The notes beneath the pieces are model-generated. The model ran no database searches. It saw only the letters and a list, made by a program, of their open reading frames with translations, and was not told the origin of the DNA. The position numbers and the translations under genes are program-made. 64,000 bases of DNA from Caldilinea sp. CFX5 (GTDB lineage Bacteria; Chloroflexota; Anaerolineae; Caldilineales; Caldilineaceae). The stretch lies in the NCBI GenBank assembly GCA_021405325.1, contig QWII01000055.1:1-64000 (forward strand), read 5' to 3'. Positions 35,656 through 44,753 of this stretch are shown here, one piece after another (the first letter of the stretch is position 1; the number at the start of each line of letters is the position of its first letter).

Positions 35656-36799
35656 GCACGTTGCTCCCTTGTTTAATCGGCTGTTCGGTGACAAAGTCCC
35701 GTATATTGTCCACCACATAGTGAAGCTGCGCCGCCGTCAACTCCGGGTAGAGCGGCAGTGACAGAATCTGCTGGGCATAGGACTCGGTGATGGGGAAATC
35801 GCCGCGCCGGTAGCCGAGTGTCTGGTAGGCCGGTTGCAGATGGGGGGGCGTCGGGTAATGAATGACGGTGGCAATGCCGCGCTGTCGCAGGTGCGCCTGC
35901 AACCCGTCGCGATCGGCCGTGCGGATCACGTACAGATGATAGACCGGCTCGACATTCGGCGCGGCGTTGGGACAGATGACGGCATCAGCCAGCCATTGGG
36001 TGTACGCGGCGGCATGGTTGCGGCGCGCCGCATTCCATTCATCCAGGTGGCGCAATTTTACCCGCAACACGGCGGCATGAAGGGTGTCCAATCGCCGGTT
36101 ATAGCCCTGCACTTCATGCTGATATTTTTGGACTGAGCCATAGTTGCGCAAGAGCCGCAACCGGCGCGCAATGGCGGCATCATTGGTGACGACAATGCCG
36201 GTGTCGCCATAAGCGCCTAAGTTTTTGGCCGGGTAGAGGCTAAAGGCGGCGGCATGACCCAGCGCACCGGCGCGCACACCGTTATAGCGGGCGCCATGCG
36301 CCTGTGAAGCATCTTCAATAACGACAAGCGCATGACGGGTCGCCAGCGCCATGAGCGGTCCCATATCAACCATATGACCATAGAGATGCACCGGCATGAT
36401 CGCTTTGGTGCGGGGCGTCAGGGCGGCGCGCACGGCGTCCACATCGATCATATAGCTTTGCGGATCAATCTCGACCAAAATCGGGGTGGCGCCGACGCTG
36501 GAGATCGCCAAGAGGGTGGCGATAAAGGTGTTAGCCGGGGTGATCACCTCATCGCCGGGGCCGATGTCGTAGGCGCGCAGGAGCAACTCCAACGCCGACA
36601 GCCCCGAATCGAGACCAACTCCGCACTGAACGCCACAATAGGCGGCGAATTCCTCTTCAAACGCGGCGACATCCTGGCCCAAAATAAAATCGGTGCGCTG
36701 TAATACCTGGTCAATGGCTTGCTGAACGGACGGCGCAATCCGCTGGTATTGGGCGGCTAGATCAACAAAAGGTACTTGCATAGATGGGTTAACAGCCAT
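35636..36799 (-). CDS. DegT/DnrJ/EryC1/StrS sugar aminotransferase
   Basis: A 387-aa pyridoxal-phosphate enzyme that transaminates a keto-sugar nucleotide. FVDLAAQYQRIAPSVQQAID at the N-terminus, substrate-side GLDSGLSALELLLRAYDIGP, GDEVITPANTFIATLLAIS, cofactor-binding VVIEDASQAHGARYNG, and the Schiff-base lysine in FSLYPAKNLGAYGDTG. Together with the Gfo/Idh/MocA dehydrogenase immediately upstream it resembles the oxidation-transamination pair that makes 3-amino-hexuronates (WbpB/WbpE type), but no acetyltransferase (WbpD) is present. It probably supplies an amino sugar for the exopolysaccharide. Confidence 0.94.
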   Translation of the reverse strand: MAVNPSMQVPFVDLAAQYQRIAPSVQQAIDQVLQRTDFILGQDVAAFEEEFAAYCGVQCGVGLDSGLSALELLLRAYDIGPGDEVITPANTFIATLLAISSVGATPILVEIDPQSYMIDVDAVRAALTPRTKAIMPVHLYGHMVDMGPLMALATRHALVVIEDASQAHGARYNGVRAGALGHAAAFSLYPAKNLGAYGDTGIVVTNDAAIARRLRLLRNYGSVQKYQHEVQGYNRRLDTLHAAVLRVKLRHLDEWNAARRNHAAAYTQWLADAVICPNAAPNVEPVYHLYVIRTADRDGLQAHLRQRGIATVIHYPTPPHLQPAYQTLGYRRGDFPITESYAQQILSLPLYPELTAAQLHYVVDNIRDFVTEQPIKQGSNVRELVYA

Positions 36800-36844
36800 G
36801 AGATAAATCCTTGTATTACCTAGTGACCACCTAGCTCACTCTTG

Positions 36845-36887
36845 GCCGGTCCGTGACCGGCGTCCCGTCTGTCGGTCACGGACCGGC
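36845..36887. repeat. Intergenic hairpin, 15-bp perfect GC-rich stem
   Basis: Arms 36845-36859 and 36873-36887 (GCCGGTCCGTGACCG and complement) around a 13-nt loop. The GTCCGTGAC core recurs in the palindrome at 2063-2110, suggesting a dispersed hairpin family. It lies between the aminotransferase and dehydrogenase genes. Confidence 0.88.
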
Positions 36888-36915
36888 TCGGAGCAAACTG
36901 CGTAGTCACAAAAAA

Positions 36916-38001
36916 TTAGCGATACACCCCGTTGCGGGCATAGGGCGCAAAGACCGGAATGGTGGGTTTCTGAATTTCTGTTGGAATGGCGACCGGAGCG
37001 CCATGGTGCGCCAGCGATTGATCGACTGCTTCCATCACCTGTACGACGCGCAGCCCGGCCAGCCCGTCGGTAAGGGGCCGTTTGCCTTGGGTGGCGCATT
37101 CGATGAAATGCAAACATTGATTTTTAAGCGGTTCGCTCACCTCCACGCGCGGGCTGAAAATATCGCCATCGCGCAGTTGAAAGTGAAATTCACCAAAGTT
37201 TGGCGCCGTCGGTTCGACCATCGCAACCCCTTTTTCAAAAATCTTGACCCGCTCCTGCGCGTTTAGGTCATCAAAGACAATGCGCTTGTTGGCGCCCACC
37301 ACCACCAATTCACGCACTTTGTTGGGGTCGGCCCAACTGATATGGACGTGGCCGAGGATATCGTTGGCATAGTTCAGGGCAATAAAGCCGACATCGGCGC
37401 GGCCATTTTTCAATACATTCGTGCCCACGGCGCTGACCCACTGGGGCGTGTCATGCAGCAGGTAGTTGAAGATGGCGACATCGTGGGGCGCCAAATCCCA
37501 AATGGCGTTGATATCCTCGCGAATTGGCCCCAGGTTGGTGCGCCGGGCATAGAGGTAATAGATCGACCCCATATCATCCGCTAACAGGTATTGGCGCACC
37601 TTCTGAACGCCCGGATTGTAGAGAAAGGTGTGACCGACCATGAGCGTCACTTCGTGTTGCGCTGCCAAGGTGATCAATGCCTGTGCATCGGCACTGGTGG
37701 TGGTGATCGGTTTTTCGATCAGGAGATGCTTGCCGTGGGCAATACAGGCGCCGGCAATGGCAAAGTGGGTGGTGGCGCTGGTACAGATGACAACCCCATC
37801 CAACGCACGCATCTGGAGGATTTCATCAATGGCAGTGGTTAAGCGCACATCGGGAAAACGCTTCGCCAACTCGGCCAGCCGCGCCGGTCGCTGATCGCAG
37901 ATGGCGGCCAGGTCGACGTTCGGTAACTCTTGAAAGAGGCGCGCATAGTTGACACCCCAGTAGCCGCAGCCAATAATGGCTACGTTAAATGGCTTACTCA
38001 T
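36916..38001 (-). CDS. Gfo/Idh/MocA-family sugar-nucleotide oxidoreductase
   Basis: A 361-aa NAD(P)-dependent dehydrogenase. Rossmann motif VAIIGCGYWGVNYARLFQEL at the N-terminus, then VVICTSATTHFAIAGACIAH and the conserved EKPI (KHLLIEKPITTTSADAQAL). The C-terminal alpha/beta domain has DLAPHDVAIFNYLLHDTP, where the Asp/His pair is catalytic in relatives. It probably oxidises C3 of a UDP-sugar so the adjacent aminotransferase can aminate it. Cytoplasmic, in the precursor-supply part of the exopolysaccharide operon. Confidence 0.93.
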   Translation of the reverse strand: MSKPFNVAIIGCGYWGVNYARLFQELPNVDLAAICDQRPARLAELAKRFPDVRLTTAIDEILQMRALDGVVICTSATTHFAIAGACIAHGKHLLIEKPITTTSADAQALITLAAQHEVTLMVGHTFLYNPGVQKVRQYLLADDMGSIYYLYARRTNLGPIREDINAIWDLAPHDVAIFNYLLHDTPQWVSAVGTNVLKNGRADVGFIALNYANDILGHVHISWADPNKVRELVVVGANKRIVFDDLNAQERVKIFEKGVAMVEPTAPNFGEFHFQLRDGDIFSPRVEVSEPLKNQCLHFIECATQGKRPLTDGLAGLRVVQVMEAVDQSLAHHGAPVAIPTEIQKPTIPVFAPYARNGVYR

Positions 38002-38043
38002 CTTTACATTCTCGCTTTTTTGTCATGGGTTATTCTGATCGGG

Positions 38044-38796
38044 TTAGCAGGCGCCGTCGCCGCGCAAGACAGCCGGAATGGTCATGACTAAAATGCGCAG
38101 ATCCAGCCAGATCGATTGCTGTTGTACATAACGCAGGTCCAGACGCATCATCTCTTCAAAGGTAACCTGCCCCCGCCCAACGACTTGCCATAACCCGGTG
38201 ATGCCCGGCAATGCCATCAAGCGCGCATAGTGCGCATCCTGATATAACGCAACCTCGTAGGTGGGAACAGGCCGCGGCCCGACCAAACTCATGTCGCCGC
38301 GTAGAACGTTGAGTAATTGGGGCAGTTCATCCAAACTGGTTTTGCGCAACCAATGACCAATGCGTGTAATGCGCGGGTCATTGACCACCTTTACCGTATT
38401 TTCCCCTTGGTCGGTCTGCCCGACTTGCCCTTCGACAAAGGCTTTCACTTGCGCCTCATGGATGGCCGAACTCGCATTGCGGATCATGGAGCGAAACTTG
38501 ACGATCTGAAAATGGCGGATCTCCCAGATCTCTTTGCCATCCTGAATATGCCGTTTGGCGCCGACGCGTTCCTGGGTAAAGAAGGCTGGGCCGGGTGAGT
38601 CCAGCTTAATCAGGAGGGCAATGAAGAGACCGAGCGGCCATAAGAGCAATAGGGCAATGCCGGTGATGACTAAGTCGATTGAACGCTTGCAAAAGAAATT
38701 TAGGTTACGCAGGAGCAAGCGCCAGGAACGCTGCCGCTGGGGGAGAGTAAACTGTAACGATTGTGCTAGTGGTGCTGTTGTCGATTTCATAACCAA
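38044..38796 (-). CDS. Initiating undecaprenyl-phosphate sugar phosphotransferase
   Basis: A 250-aa monotopic sugar transferase (bacterial_transf family) that puts the first sugar-phosphate on undecaprenyl phosphate. One hydrophobic re-entrant helix at about 34-60 (KRSIDLVITGIALLLLWPLG), then DSPGPAFFTQERVGAKR, FQIVKFRSM, KTSLDELPQLLNVLRGDMSL, VGPRPVPTYE and the C-terminal PGITGLWQVVGRG. It lacks the N-terminal four-helix domain of WbaP/WcaJ, so it is the minimal PglC-like form. Second gene of the cluster after the chain-length/kinase fusion. Confidence 0.95.
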   Translation of the reverse strand: MVMKSTTAPLAQSLQFTLPQRQRSWRLLLRNLNFFCKRSIDLVITGIALLLLWPLGLFIALLIKLDSPGPAFFTQERVGAKRHIQDGKEIWEIRHFQIVKFRSMIRNASSAIHEAQVKAFVEGQVGQTDQGENTVKVVNDPRITRIGHWLRKTSLDELPQLLNVLRGDMSLVGPRPVPTYEVALYQDAHYARLMALPGITGLWQVVGRGQVTFEEMMRLDLRYVQQQSIWLDLRILVMTIPAVLRGDGAC

Positions 38797-38914
38797 TCCT
38801 CATAAATCTCCAATAGTGAAGTAATAATTTCTGATCGTCTTGGCAAGATTGATTCGGTGGACGATCCGGTCACGCGCGGCGCCGTATAGCTCAGGGCAGT
38901 GCGTAAATTTCATG

Positions 38915-40525
38915 TTAGCTCTTCTTGCTGAGCGCAGGTTGAATGATGGCCGCCGTCGGTTGGGCTTGGGCTAGTTGTTCTTCTCTTGGTTGGACTTCGC
39001 CTTGCTGTGGCGCCGGCAACAAAAGACGCGGTGGGGAAACATCTCGGCCATCGGCCCGATTGATGATGACGCCCAGCACTTTGGTTGGCAGTTGGCGTAG
39101 GGTGTGGATGGAGTCGGCAAGCGCACCCTGGCGCACCTGCTCTGTTCCCACCACCAACAATGTGCCCTCGCTTAAGGCTGCCAATGCGCCCCCCTCTGGG
39201 GCAAGGCTCAAGGCCGGGCCATCGAGCAGAACAACATCGACCTGCTCTTTCAGTTGTTGCACCAGCATTGCCACTTTGGCATAGTGTAAGGTGATAAGGT
39301 CGCCTTCCGGTTGTGTCCCACCCGGTAATACTTTCAAGAGCGGTGCAATTGTAGCGCAGAGGGCTTGGGGGAGCGTGGCCTGATTGCGTAGGATATTGCT
39401 GAGACCGGTGCTGCTGGGGATGTTGAAGTAGGCATGGAGTTGGGGATGGCGCAGATTACAATCCACGATCGCCACGCGCTGGCCGCTTCTCTGCAACAGG
39501 TAGGCTAGGCCGGTGGCAACCGTCGATTTGCCTTCGTTTGGCAGCGTACTGGTGATCAGAAGCACTTTGGGCAAGGCGGCGCCGGTGCGGACTTGCAGGT
39601 TCGTATAGAGACGAAGCAATGGATTGGTCAGGGCGCCAAAATCCTTGAAAAAGAGGGTTGGCCGCGGCGGCTGGACTTTGGGCAACTCGCCCAGAATCGG
39701 CGTTTGGGCAATGACTTCGATCTGACTGCGGGAACGCAAGCGGTCATCAAAATGCTCGAAGAGAAAAGCCAGGCCAACCCCGCCGACAATACCCAGCGCC
39801 AGCCCCAGCACGCTAGTCAGCCACAAGTTGGGATAGAGGGGGTGTTGCGGCACTGGCGCCGGGTCAATAATCGAAAGTTGGTTGCGTTGAAAGAGTTCAC
39901 GCATCCGCAACTCTTCCTGTTGCTTTACCAGTGAGCTATAGATGGACTTCTGCTCATCAATATCGCGTGCCGCCGCAATGATTTTGTCAGCTACACGTGG
40001 GGTTGCCTTCAGCAGACGGTCATAGCTCTGTTGGGCAAGCATAAGCTCGTTCTCTGCCTGCGCCAGTTGGGCCTCTAAATCACTTTGCGCTTGTTGTTCC
40101 CGTTGCGTAGTCGAGTGTGTACTCTGGGTGATCAGGATCTGGGCCAGAGCGTTGGCTAAATTGCTTGCCAGCCGTGGATTCGCCCCCTCAACCGATAGTC
40201 GCATCAGTTCCGTATTGGCAATGATGGTTACATCAACAACCGGCGCTTCTGCCAAGTGAAACTGTTGCCGCAATTGCTCCAACACCGGCCCACTTTTGGC
40301 GATATGAAGATACGTATTCATTAACCGGTCGGTATAGTCCAGGTTATAGTCAATAAAATCAAGGGAGCCCCGTTGGGCGGTTGACACTTGTAACTTAACA
40401 CTGGCCCGATAGACTGGTTTGAGGAGGAGGGCGCCGATCATGGCAACCAGCATGACAATGGCAGTGGTAATAATAATGATAAACTTTCTTTGCCAGAGAA
40501 TGGCCAGGTAATCTCTTACTGACAT
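38915..40525 (-). CDS. Wzz chain-length determinant fused to BY-kinase-like ATPase
   Basis: A 536-aa polysaccharide co-polymerase. Wzz domain with membrane helix 1 (about 15-35), a periplasmic coiled coil (about 130-215) and helix 2 (about 232-255, LTSVLGLALGIVGGVGLAFL). The cytoplasmic ATPase domain has Walker A STLPNEGKST and Walker B VDVVLLDGPA. Two kinase hallmarks differ: Walker A-prime reads IVDCNLRHP (second Asp of DxD replaced by Asn, codon AAT), and the C-terminal 50 residues contain no tyrosine, so the usual phospho-Tyr cluster is missing. It may control chain length by ATP binding without autophosphorylation. First gene of the minus-strand cluster. Confidence 0.93.
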   Translation of the reverse strand: MSVRDYLAILWQRKFIIIITTAIVMLVAMIGALLLKPVYRASVKLQVSTAQRGSLDFIDYNLDYTDRLMNTYLHIAKSGPVLEQLRQQFHLAEAPVVDVTIIANTELMRLSVEGANPRLASNLANALAQILITQSTHSTTQREQQAQSDLEAQLAQAENELMLAQQSYDRLLKATPRVADKIIAAARDIDEQKSIYSSLVKQQEELRMRELFQRNQLSIIDPAPVPQHPLYPNLWLTSVLGLALGIVGGVGLAFLFEHFDDRLRSRSQIEVIAQTPILGELPKVQPPRPTLFFKDFGALTNPLLRLYTNLQVRTGAALPKVLLITSTLPNEGKSTVATGLAYLLQRSGQRVAIVDCNLRHPQLHAYFNIPSSTGLSNILRNQATLPQALCATIAPLLKVLPGGTQPEGDLITLHYAKVAMLVQQLKEQVDVVLLDGPALSLAPEGGALAALSEGTLLVVGTEQVRQGALADSIHTLRQLPTKVLGVIINRADGRDVSPPRLLLPAPQQGEVQPREEQLAQAQPTAAIIQPALSKKS

Positions 40526-40933
40526 AGGTTATTGACTTTCTGTGTTGTAGGCGCATGTAAGCGAAAAACCTTATTTATGCTTACAAATAATTAGTCTACT
40601 TTGTACTGTCTCCCCTTTTCGCTACACTATGCCTAGGAAAAGAAGGGTGACTCTGAACACAAGCTTAAGGCTGTACGAGAATATTGGATTACGAAAATGA
40701 TATATTTTGTAATAGCAGGTTCCAGAAATCGTTATTTCATGATTGTATCATATATTTGTCAATTTTGTTCCTGTTAGTTTCGTAAGAATTCATTGTTGAT
40801 TTCATTGTTTGTGAAAAATTTGTTGAATTACGTTCGGTTTACTTAACTGCACTCATTAAGATTTCAATTAAACGGCATACGCACAATTGATAATGGGAAA
40901 AACTTACCTTTTAGTAAACATTCCCGACGCTTG

Positions 40934-41022
40934 CGGGTGTATTTCAACTTTGGGCACTTACCGAACTGGGAGCGTTAGCGACCAGTTCGGACAAAACGCG
41001 CCCTCAACTAGAAATGCACCCG
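40934..41022. repeat. Two-tier inverted repeat in the divergent intergenic region
   Basis: Outer arms CGGGTGTATTTC (40934-40945) and GAAATGCACCCG (41011-41022) pair at 11 of 12 positions; inner arms CCGAACTGG (40961-40969) and CCAGTTCGG (40982-40990) are perfect. It ends 15 nt before the -35 box at 41038. The remainder of the 669-nt gap 40526-41194 is AT-rich and holds no gene that I can support. Confidence 0.75.
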
Positions 41023-41037
41023 ACGCTTGACCCTATG

Positions 41038-41067
41038 TTGACAGGCGGTTGGATTTTGTGCTAAAAT
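41038..41067 (+). promoter_or_regulatory. Sigma-70-type promoter (TTGACA-N18-TAAAAT)
   Basis: Consensus -35 TTGACA at 41038-41043 and -10 TAAAAT at 41062-41067. The predicted transcript would start near 41074 and carry a leader of about 120 nt before the binding protein gene. Confidence 0.65.
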
Positions 41068-41194
41068 GCGATGGAAGGTCTTCTTTACTGAGACTAAAGT
41101 CAAGACCCAATTGCAATTCCGCCCGTTGTCCCACCCCTTTTTTGCTCTTTTACGCTTATATCACCTTTGATTTACTTGAGCGAGCGCGATCCTT

Positions 41195-42604
41195 GTGTCT
41201 GTCATGTTCACAGAGCATAGTTCTACCGCCTTAAAAAAAGTACCGATGCAACGTAACCTACCACAACTTAGGGAACCCCAAAGTCGACGCCATTTTTTGC
41301 AGATGATGGGTGCTGTTACGAGCGCCACGTTGTTGGCTGCCTGTTCCACCTTCACCCCGGCGCCGGAGCAACCGACGGTGACCGAACTGCCGGCGGAAAA
41401 GCAAACCCTCATCTTCTGGGGTGATGAGCAACATCCAATCAACTTGGCGGCTGCCGGGTTTATGGCTGCGCACCCGGAGATCGAATGGCAAGCATCCCAG
41501 CCAACCAATCATGTCGAAAAGATGAAAATTGTGCTGGTCGCTGGTGTTGACCAGCCGGATCTCTACTGGGTAGAAGCCCCGCTGGCGCAACGGTGGGGTT
41601 GTTTAGGACAATTAACAGAGCTAACCGAACAGCTCACACCCGAATTAGCAAACTATCATCCTGCTAAAAGTGCAGAAAGCTTGATTGCGCCCTATGAAGT
41701 TTACATCGGCTGGCCGGCTGATCTAGGCGTCAGTGGGTGGTATTATCGCCAAGATCGGCTCCAGGCGCTGGGCTGGCAAGAGCGCGATCTGGCGGCGTTA
41801 ACCTGGCCCGCCTTTATCGAAATGACTGCTGCCTTACGCGAGCAAGGCTTATATAGCTTCTGCTTTCCGCCTGCTGGGTGGCCCCCGCTCTTTTTCTTGC
41901 TCTTACACCAGATGGGCGGCAGCGCTGTTAGCCAAGACGGCGCTACGATTACTGTCGGCGATGAAAAGGGGATCCACGCCATGCATCTGGTCAAACAACT
42001 ATGGGAAGCGGGCGGCGGTTTGGCGGTTGATTGGCAGCAACCTGCTTATTGGCAGGCCCTGAAGGAAGGTAAACTGATGGGTGACTTTGCCCCCGCTTGG
42101 GTACGCCGCGCTTGGGAAACCAATCTACAAAACAGTGGCGAGGAAGGTGGGCTTGGTGAGTGGCGCATCGCTCCTCTGCCTGGCGGGAATGACATCCTGC
42201 ATCGCACGGGCGTTTGGGGCGGCGGCCAATTGGTGATACCCAAGGTGGCCCGCAACCCCGAAGGCGCCCTGCAGTTTATGCACTATGCCCTTGCCAGCCA
42301 GGAAGGTGCAACCCTCTATGGCGCGGCCAACGTCGTTCCGGCCTATCATCCTTATTTGACTACGGCTGCTTTCACCGATCAACGTTCCGTCCTCTTTGGC
42401 GATTGGTCGTTTGGTCAGTTCTGGGCCGAACAGGAGCAAGAGCTTTCGCCGGCCTACGTCCGTCCCGCCGGCTGGGATACGGTGAACAGCGCCGTGCAGC
42501 AAGAGATGATGGCTATTGTTTTCGATTCCTACTCGGTGGAAGATGGCATGTCGCGCATTGTTGAGCGGGCGCTGCCGGAATTTAGGCAAACCCGTTGTCA
42601 GTAA
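41195..42604 (+). CDS. Sugar-type (family 1) ABC substrate-binding lipoprotein, Tat-like signal
   Basis: Up to 469 aa; the start may instead be the ATG at 41246, as neither has a strong ribosome-binding site. The N-terminus carries a twin-arginine-like motif (SRRHFLQMMGA) and then a lipobox LLAAC, so export of a folded lipoprotein is plausible. The body matches family-1 binding proteins: TLIFWGDEQHPINLAAAGFM, ADLGVSGWYYRQDRLQALGW, LTWPAFIEMTAALREQG, and the C-terminal EGALQFMHYALASQEGATLY. No permease or ATPase for a sugar importer is adjacent; the next operon is a peptide system. It may serve a distant transporter or act as a sensor. Confidence 0.87.
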   Translation: MSVMFTEHSSTALKKVPMQRNLPQLREPQSRRHFLQMMGAVTSATLLAACSTFTPAPEQPTVTELPAEKQTLIFWGDEQHPINLAAAGFMAAHPEIEWQASQPTNHVEKMKIVLVAGVDQPDLYWVEAPLAQRWGCLGQLTELTEQLTPELANYHPAKSAESLIAPYEVYIGWPADLGVSGWYYRQDRLQALGWQERDLAALTWPAFIEMTAALREQGLYSFCFPPAGWPPLFFLLLHQMGGSAVSQDGATITVGDEKGIHAMHLVKQLWEAGGGLAVDWQQPAYWQALKEGKLMGDFAPAWVRRAWETNLQNSGEEGGLGEWRIAPLPGGNDILHRTGVWGGGQLVIPKVARNPEGALQFMHYALASQEGATLYGAANVVPAYHPYLTTAAFTDQRSVLFGDWSFGQFWAEQEQELSPAYVRPAGWDTVNSAVQQEMMAIVFDSYSVEDGMSRIVERALPEFRQTRCQ

Positions 42605-42623
42605 AGGGCGGTGTAGCACAAAT

Positions 42624-42694
42624 TGTGTAAATTTCAGATTGACCCAGAGGGTGCGCCTGTCCCAGCGGGAACCCTGCAACCGAGATTTACACAA
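42624..42694. repeat. Imperfect hairpin after the sugar-binding protein gene
   Basis: TTGTGTAAAT at about 42624-42633 faces ATTTACACAA at about 42685-42694, with a GC-rich secondary stem inside (CAGAGGG/CCCTG). No T-run; the 38-bp tandem duplication begins directly after it. Role as terminator is possible but unproven. Confidence 0.55.
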
Positions 42695-42695
42695 C

Positions 42696-42771
42696 TATGA
42701 TGCGCATCATCGAGCAGATGCGCTCAGAATTTGTATGATGCGCATCATCGAGCAGATGCGCTCAGAATTTG
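42696..42771. repeat. 38-bp tandem duplication containing a 14-bp perfect palindrome
   Basis: Two identical 38-bp units (42696-42733, 42734-42771). Each holds ATGATGCGCATCAT, a perfect palindrome, followed by GAGCAGATGCGCTC. The copies lie 48 to 123 nt upstream of the -35 box at 42819, a spacing of 38 bp apart, as for tandem operators of a dimeric regulator. They sit in the 339-nt gene-free stretch 42605-42943. Confidence 0.9.
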
Positions 42772-42818
42772 GCACACCGCCCAGTAAAGGACGGGGTCAG
42801 CAATTGTATTATTCTGAT

Positions 42819-42847
42819 TTGACTTGCAGGTGTTAAGCGTGTAGAAT
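42819..42847 (+). promoter_or_regulatory. Sigma-70-type promoter (TTGACT-N17-TAGAAT)
   Basis: -35 TTGACT at 42819-42824 and -10 TAGAAT at 42842-42847 with a 17-nt spacer. It would drive the five-gene peptide import operon from about 42854, leaving a leader of about 90 nt. Confidence 0.7.
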
Positions 42848-42943
42848 TAACGTATGCGTTATTCCCTACACGATAATTAAAGCAATCTGTCACATTCCTC
42901 AATCCAGTGTTAACTCAAGCTTACCAGAGAAGGAGAAGACGGC

Positions 42944-44743
42944 ATGAAGTGGACGAAATTGATTTCGCTCTGTTTGACGCTCGTGTTGCTGCTGTTGAAC
43001 GCCTGCGCCGCGCCGGCGCCAACTGGCGGTGGCGCCGCTGCGCCAGCCGCTGATGCAGGAGCAAGCGCCGCGCCGGCCCCGGAACCAGTCGCCGGGATAG
43101 CTGAAGTTCCCCGCAATCGCACCTTGATCGTCGCCCACCTCGGCCAATTTTTATCGCCGGAGATGTGGAGCCCCTACAACTTGGGTGGCACCCACCAACA
43201 AGGCGTCGGCCTTTTCCATGAACCGCTGGTCTATGCCGACATGCTAAACGGTCACCAGTACCCGTGGTTGGCTGTCAGTTGGGAATACAACGACGACAAA
43301 ACCGAACTCACCTACCAGTTGCGCGATGGTATCACTTGGAGCGACGGCGAACCATTCACCGCCGACGATGTCGCCTACACGCTCAACACGCTGCGCGACC
43401 AGGGCGGCAATGTGCGTCAGGGCGGCATCTTCCAGACTTTTGTTAAGGCGGCGGAAGTCGTTGATGATCTTACGGTCAAGATCACCTTTAACTCGCCTTC
43501 GCCGCGCTTCCATGATGAGGTGATTGTCGCCAAGGGCGATTCGGCGACCTTTATTGTGCCGGAACATATCTGGAAGGATGTGAACTGGGCCGAGTATACA
43601 GCCTACAACGAGGGCAAAGGGCCGGTGACGACCAGTCCGTGGCGCTTTGCCTACGCCGACGATACGCGCCGCATTCTTGACCGCGTCAAAACTTGTGATG
43701 AGTGGTGGGCCTGTCGGACCGGCCTTGTCGAACTGCCGGATATCGAGCGTTTCGTTATGCTCTTTATGCCCGATCAACAGGCACAAGCCACGGCGTTGAT
43801 CCGCAACGAGATCGACCAGACGCACGACATCCGCGTTGATCTGATCGAACAGATCTTGGAACAGAATCCAGACGCGACGACCTGGACAGGCCGCGAAGGC
43901 CCCTATGGCATGGTCTCGTGGTGGCCGACCTCGATGTTTATGAATGTCAAAGTCAAGCACCTGGACAACCCAGACGTGCGCTGGGCGATCAACCGCTATG
44001 TTGACCGCGACAAGTTGATTGACTTCGCCTTCAACGGCAATGGACAGAAGTCCGTTTGGCCCTTCCCGCCTTTTAATGGCCTGCAAGCAAGTATGGACAA
44101 CCTGGCCGAGTTGTCAACCCAATATGATCAGGGCCGCTACGATGCAGCGGATGCCGACGCTCGCCTGACCGCCGCCGGCTATACCAAGGATGGCGAAGGC
44201 TATTGGGCCGACGCCAGCGGGGATCGCATCAAGTGTAATGTCATCAGCCTGCCCCACTTCTCCGACTCAGGCCCGGTCCTGGTGGAGATGCTCAAGCAGG
44301 GCGGGATCGAGACCTCGTTCTCCCAGCCGCCCGACATCGGCACCCGCCTGAACGCGGGTGACTTTGAATGCGGTCTCTTCGGTCATAACGGCTCCATGTC
44401 CGGCGACATCTACCGCACGCTGCTGCTCTACACAACCGGCAGCATCGGCGGCGGCGGCAACTTCTCCCAATATTCCAACCCGGAATATGATGCCATTGTG
44501 AGCGAGATGGCGACGGCAACGACCGACGAGCAGATCCGCACGCTTGAGCGCTCGGCCATGGACATATGGCTGCGCGACCTGCCGGAAGTGCCACTGGTCC
44601 AGTTCTACAACCGCACGGGCAACAACGGGCACTATTGGAGCAACTGGCCCTCGACGGCCGACGAACCGTACATGAACGGCATCTGGATGCACACCGGCTT
44701 CCCCTACACCATGATGCAGTTGAAGGCGACTGACGCACAGTAG
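42944..44743 (+). CDS. Peptide ABC substrate-binding lipoprotein (family 5)
   Basis: A 599-aa binding lipoprotein in normal domain order. Signal peptide with lipobox LLLNAC (Cys about 23), an Ala/Gly/Pro linker, RTLIVAHLGQFLSPEMWSPY, then ITWSDGEPFTADDVAYTLNT, PVTTSPWRFAYADDTRRIL, LIRNEIDQTHDI, and VKHLDNPDVRWAINRYVDRD opening the second half at about 340. Strong ribosome-binding site GAGAAGGAG. It is divergent from the binding proteins at 2195-15596, so it probably binds another ligand. First gene of a complete importer reaching 48977. Confidence 0.95.
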   Translation: MKWTKLISLCLTLVLLLLNACAAPAPTGGGAAAPAADAGASAAPAPEPVAGIAEVPRNRTLIVAHLGQFLSPEMWSPYNLGGTHQQGVGLFHEPLVYADMLNGHQYPWLAVSWEYNDDKTELTYQLRDGITWSDGEPFTADDVAYTLNTLRDQGGNVRQGGIFQTFVKAAEVVDDLTVKITFNSPSPRFHDEVIVAKGDSATFIVPEHIWKDVNWAEYTAYNEGKGPVTTSPWRFAYADDTRRILDRVKTCDEWWACRTGLVELPDIERFVMLFMPDQQAQATALIRNEIDQTHDIRVDLIEQILEQNPDATTWTGREGPYGMVSWWPTSMFMNVKVKHLDNPDVRWAINRYVDRDKLIDFAFNGNGQKSVWPFPPFNGLQASMDNLAELSTQYDQGRYDAADADARLTAAGYTKDGEGYWADASGDRIKCNVISLPHFSDSGPVLVEMLKQGGIETSFSQPPDIGTRLNAGDFECGLFGHNGSMSGDIYRTLLLYTTGSIGGGGNFSQYSNPEYDAIVSEMATATTDEQIRTLERSAMDIWLRDLPEVPLVQFYNRTGNNGHYWSNWPSTADEPYMNGIWMHTGFPYTMMQLKATDAQ

Positions 44744-44753
44744 TGATCTACGG

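Noticed and set aside
38879..38905. tRNA-like segment TATAGCTCAGGGCAGTGCG
   Set aside because: It resembles a D-arm, but no acceptor pairing, anticodon arm or GTTCGA T-loop follows within tRNA length, and it runs into the chain-length gene.
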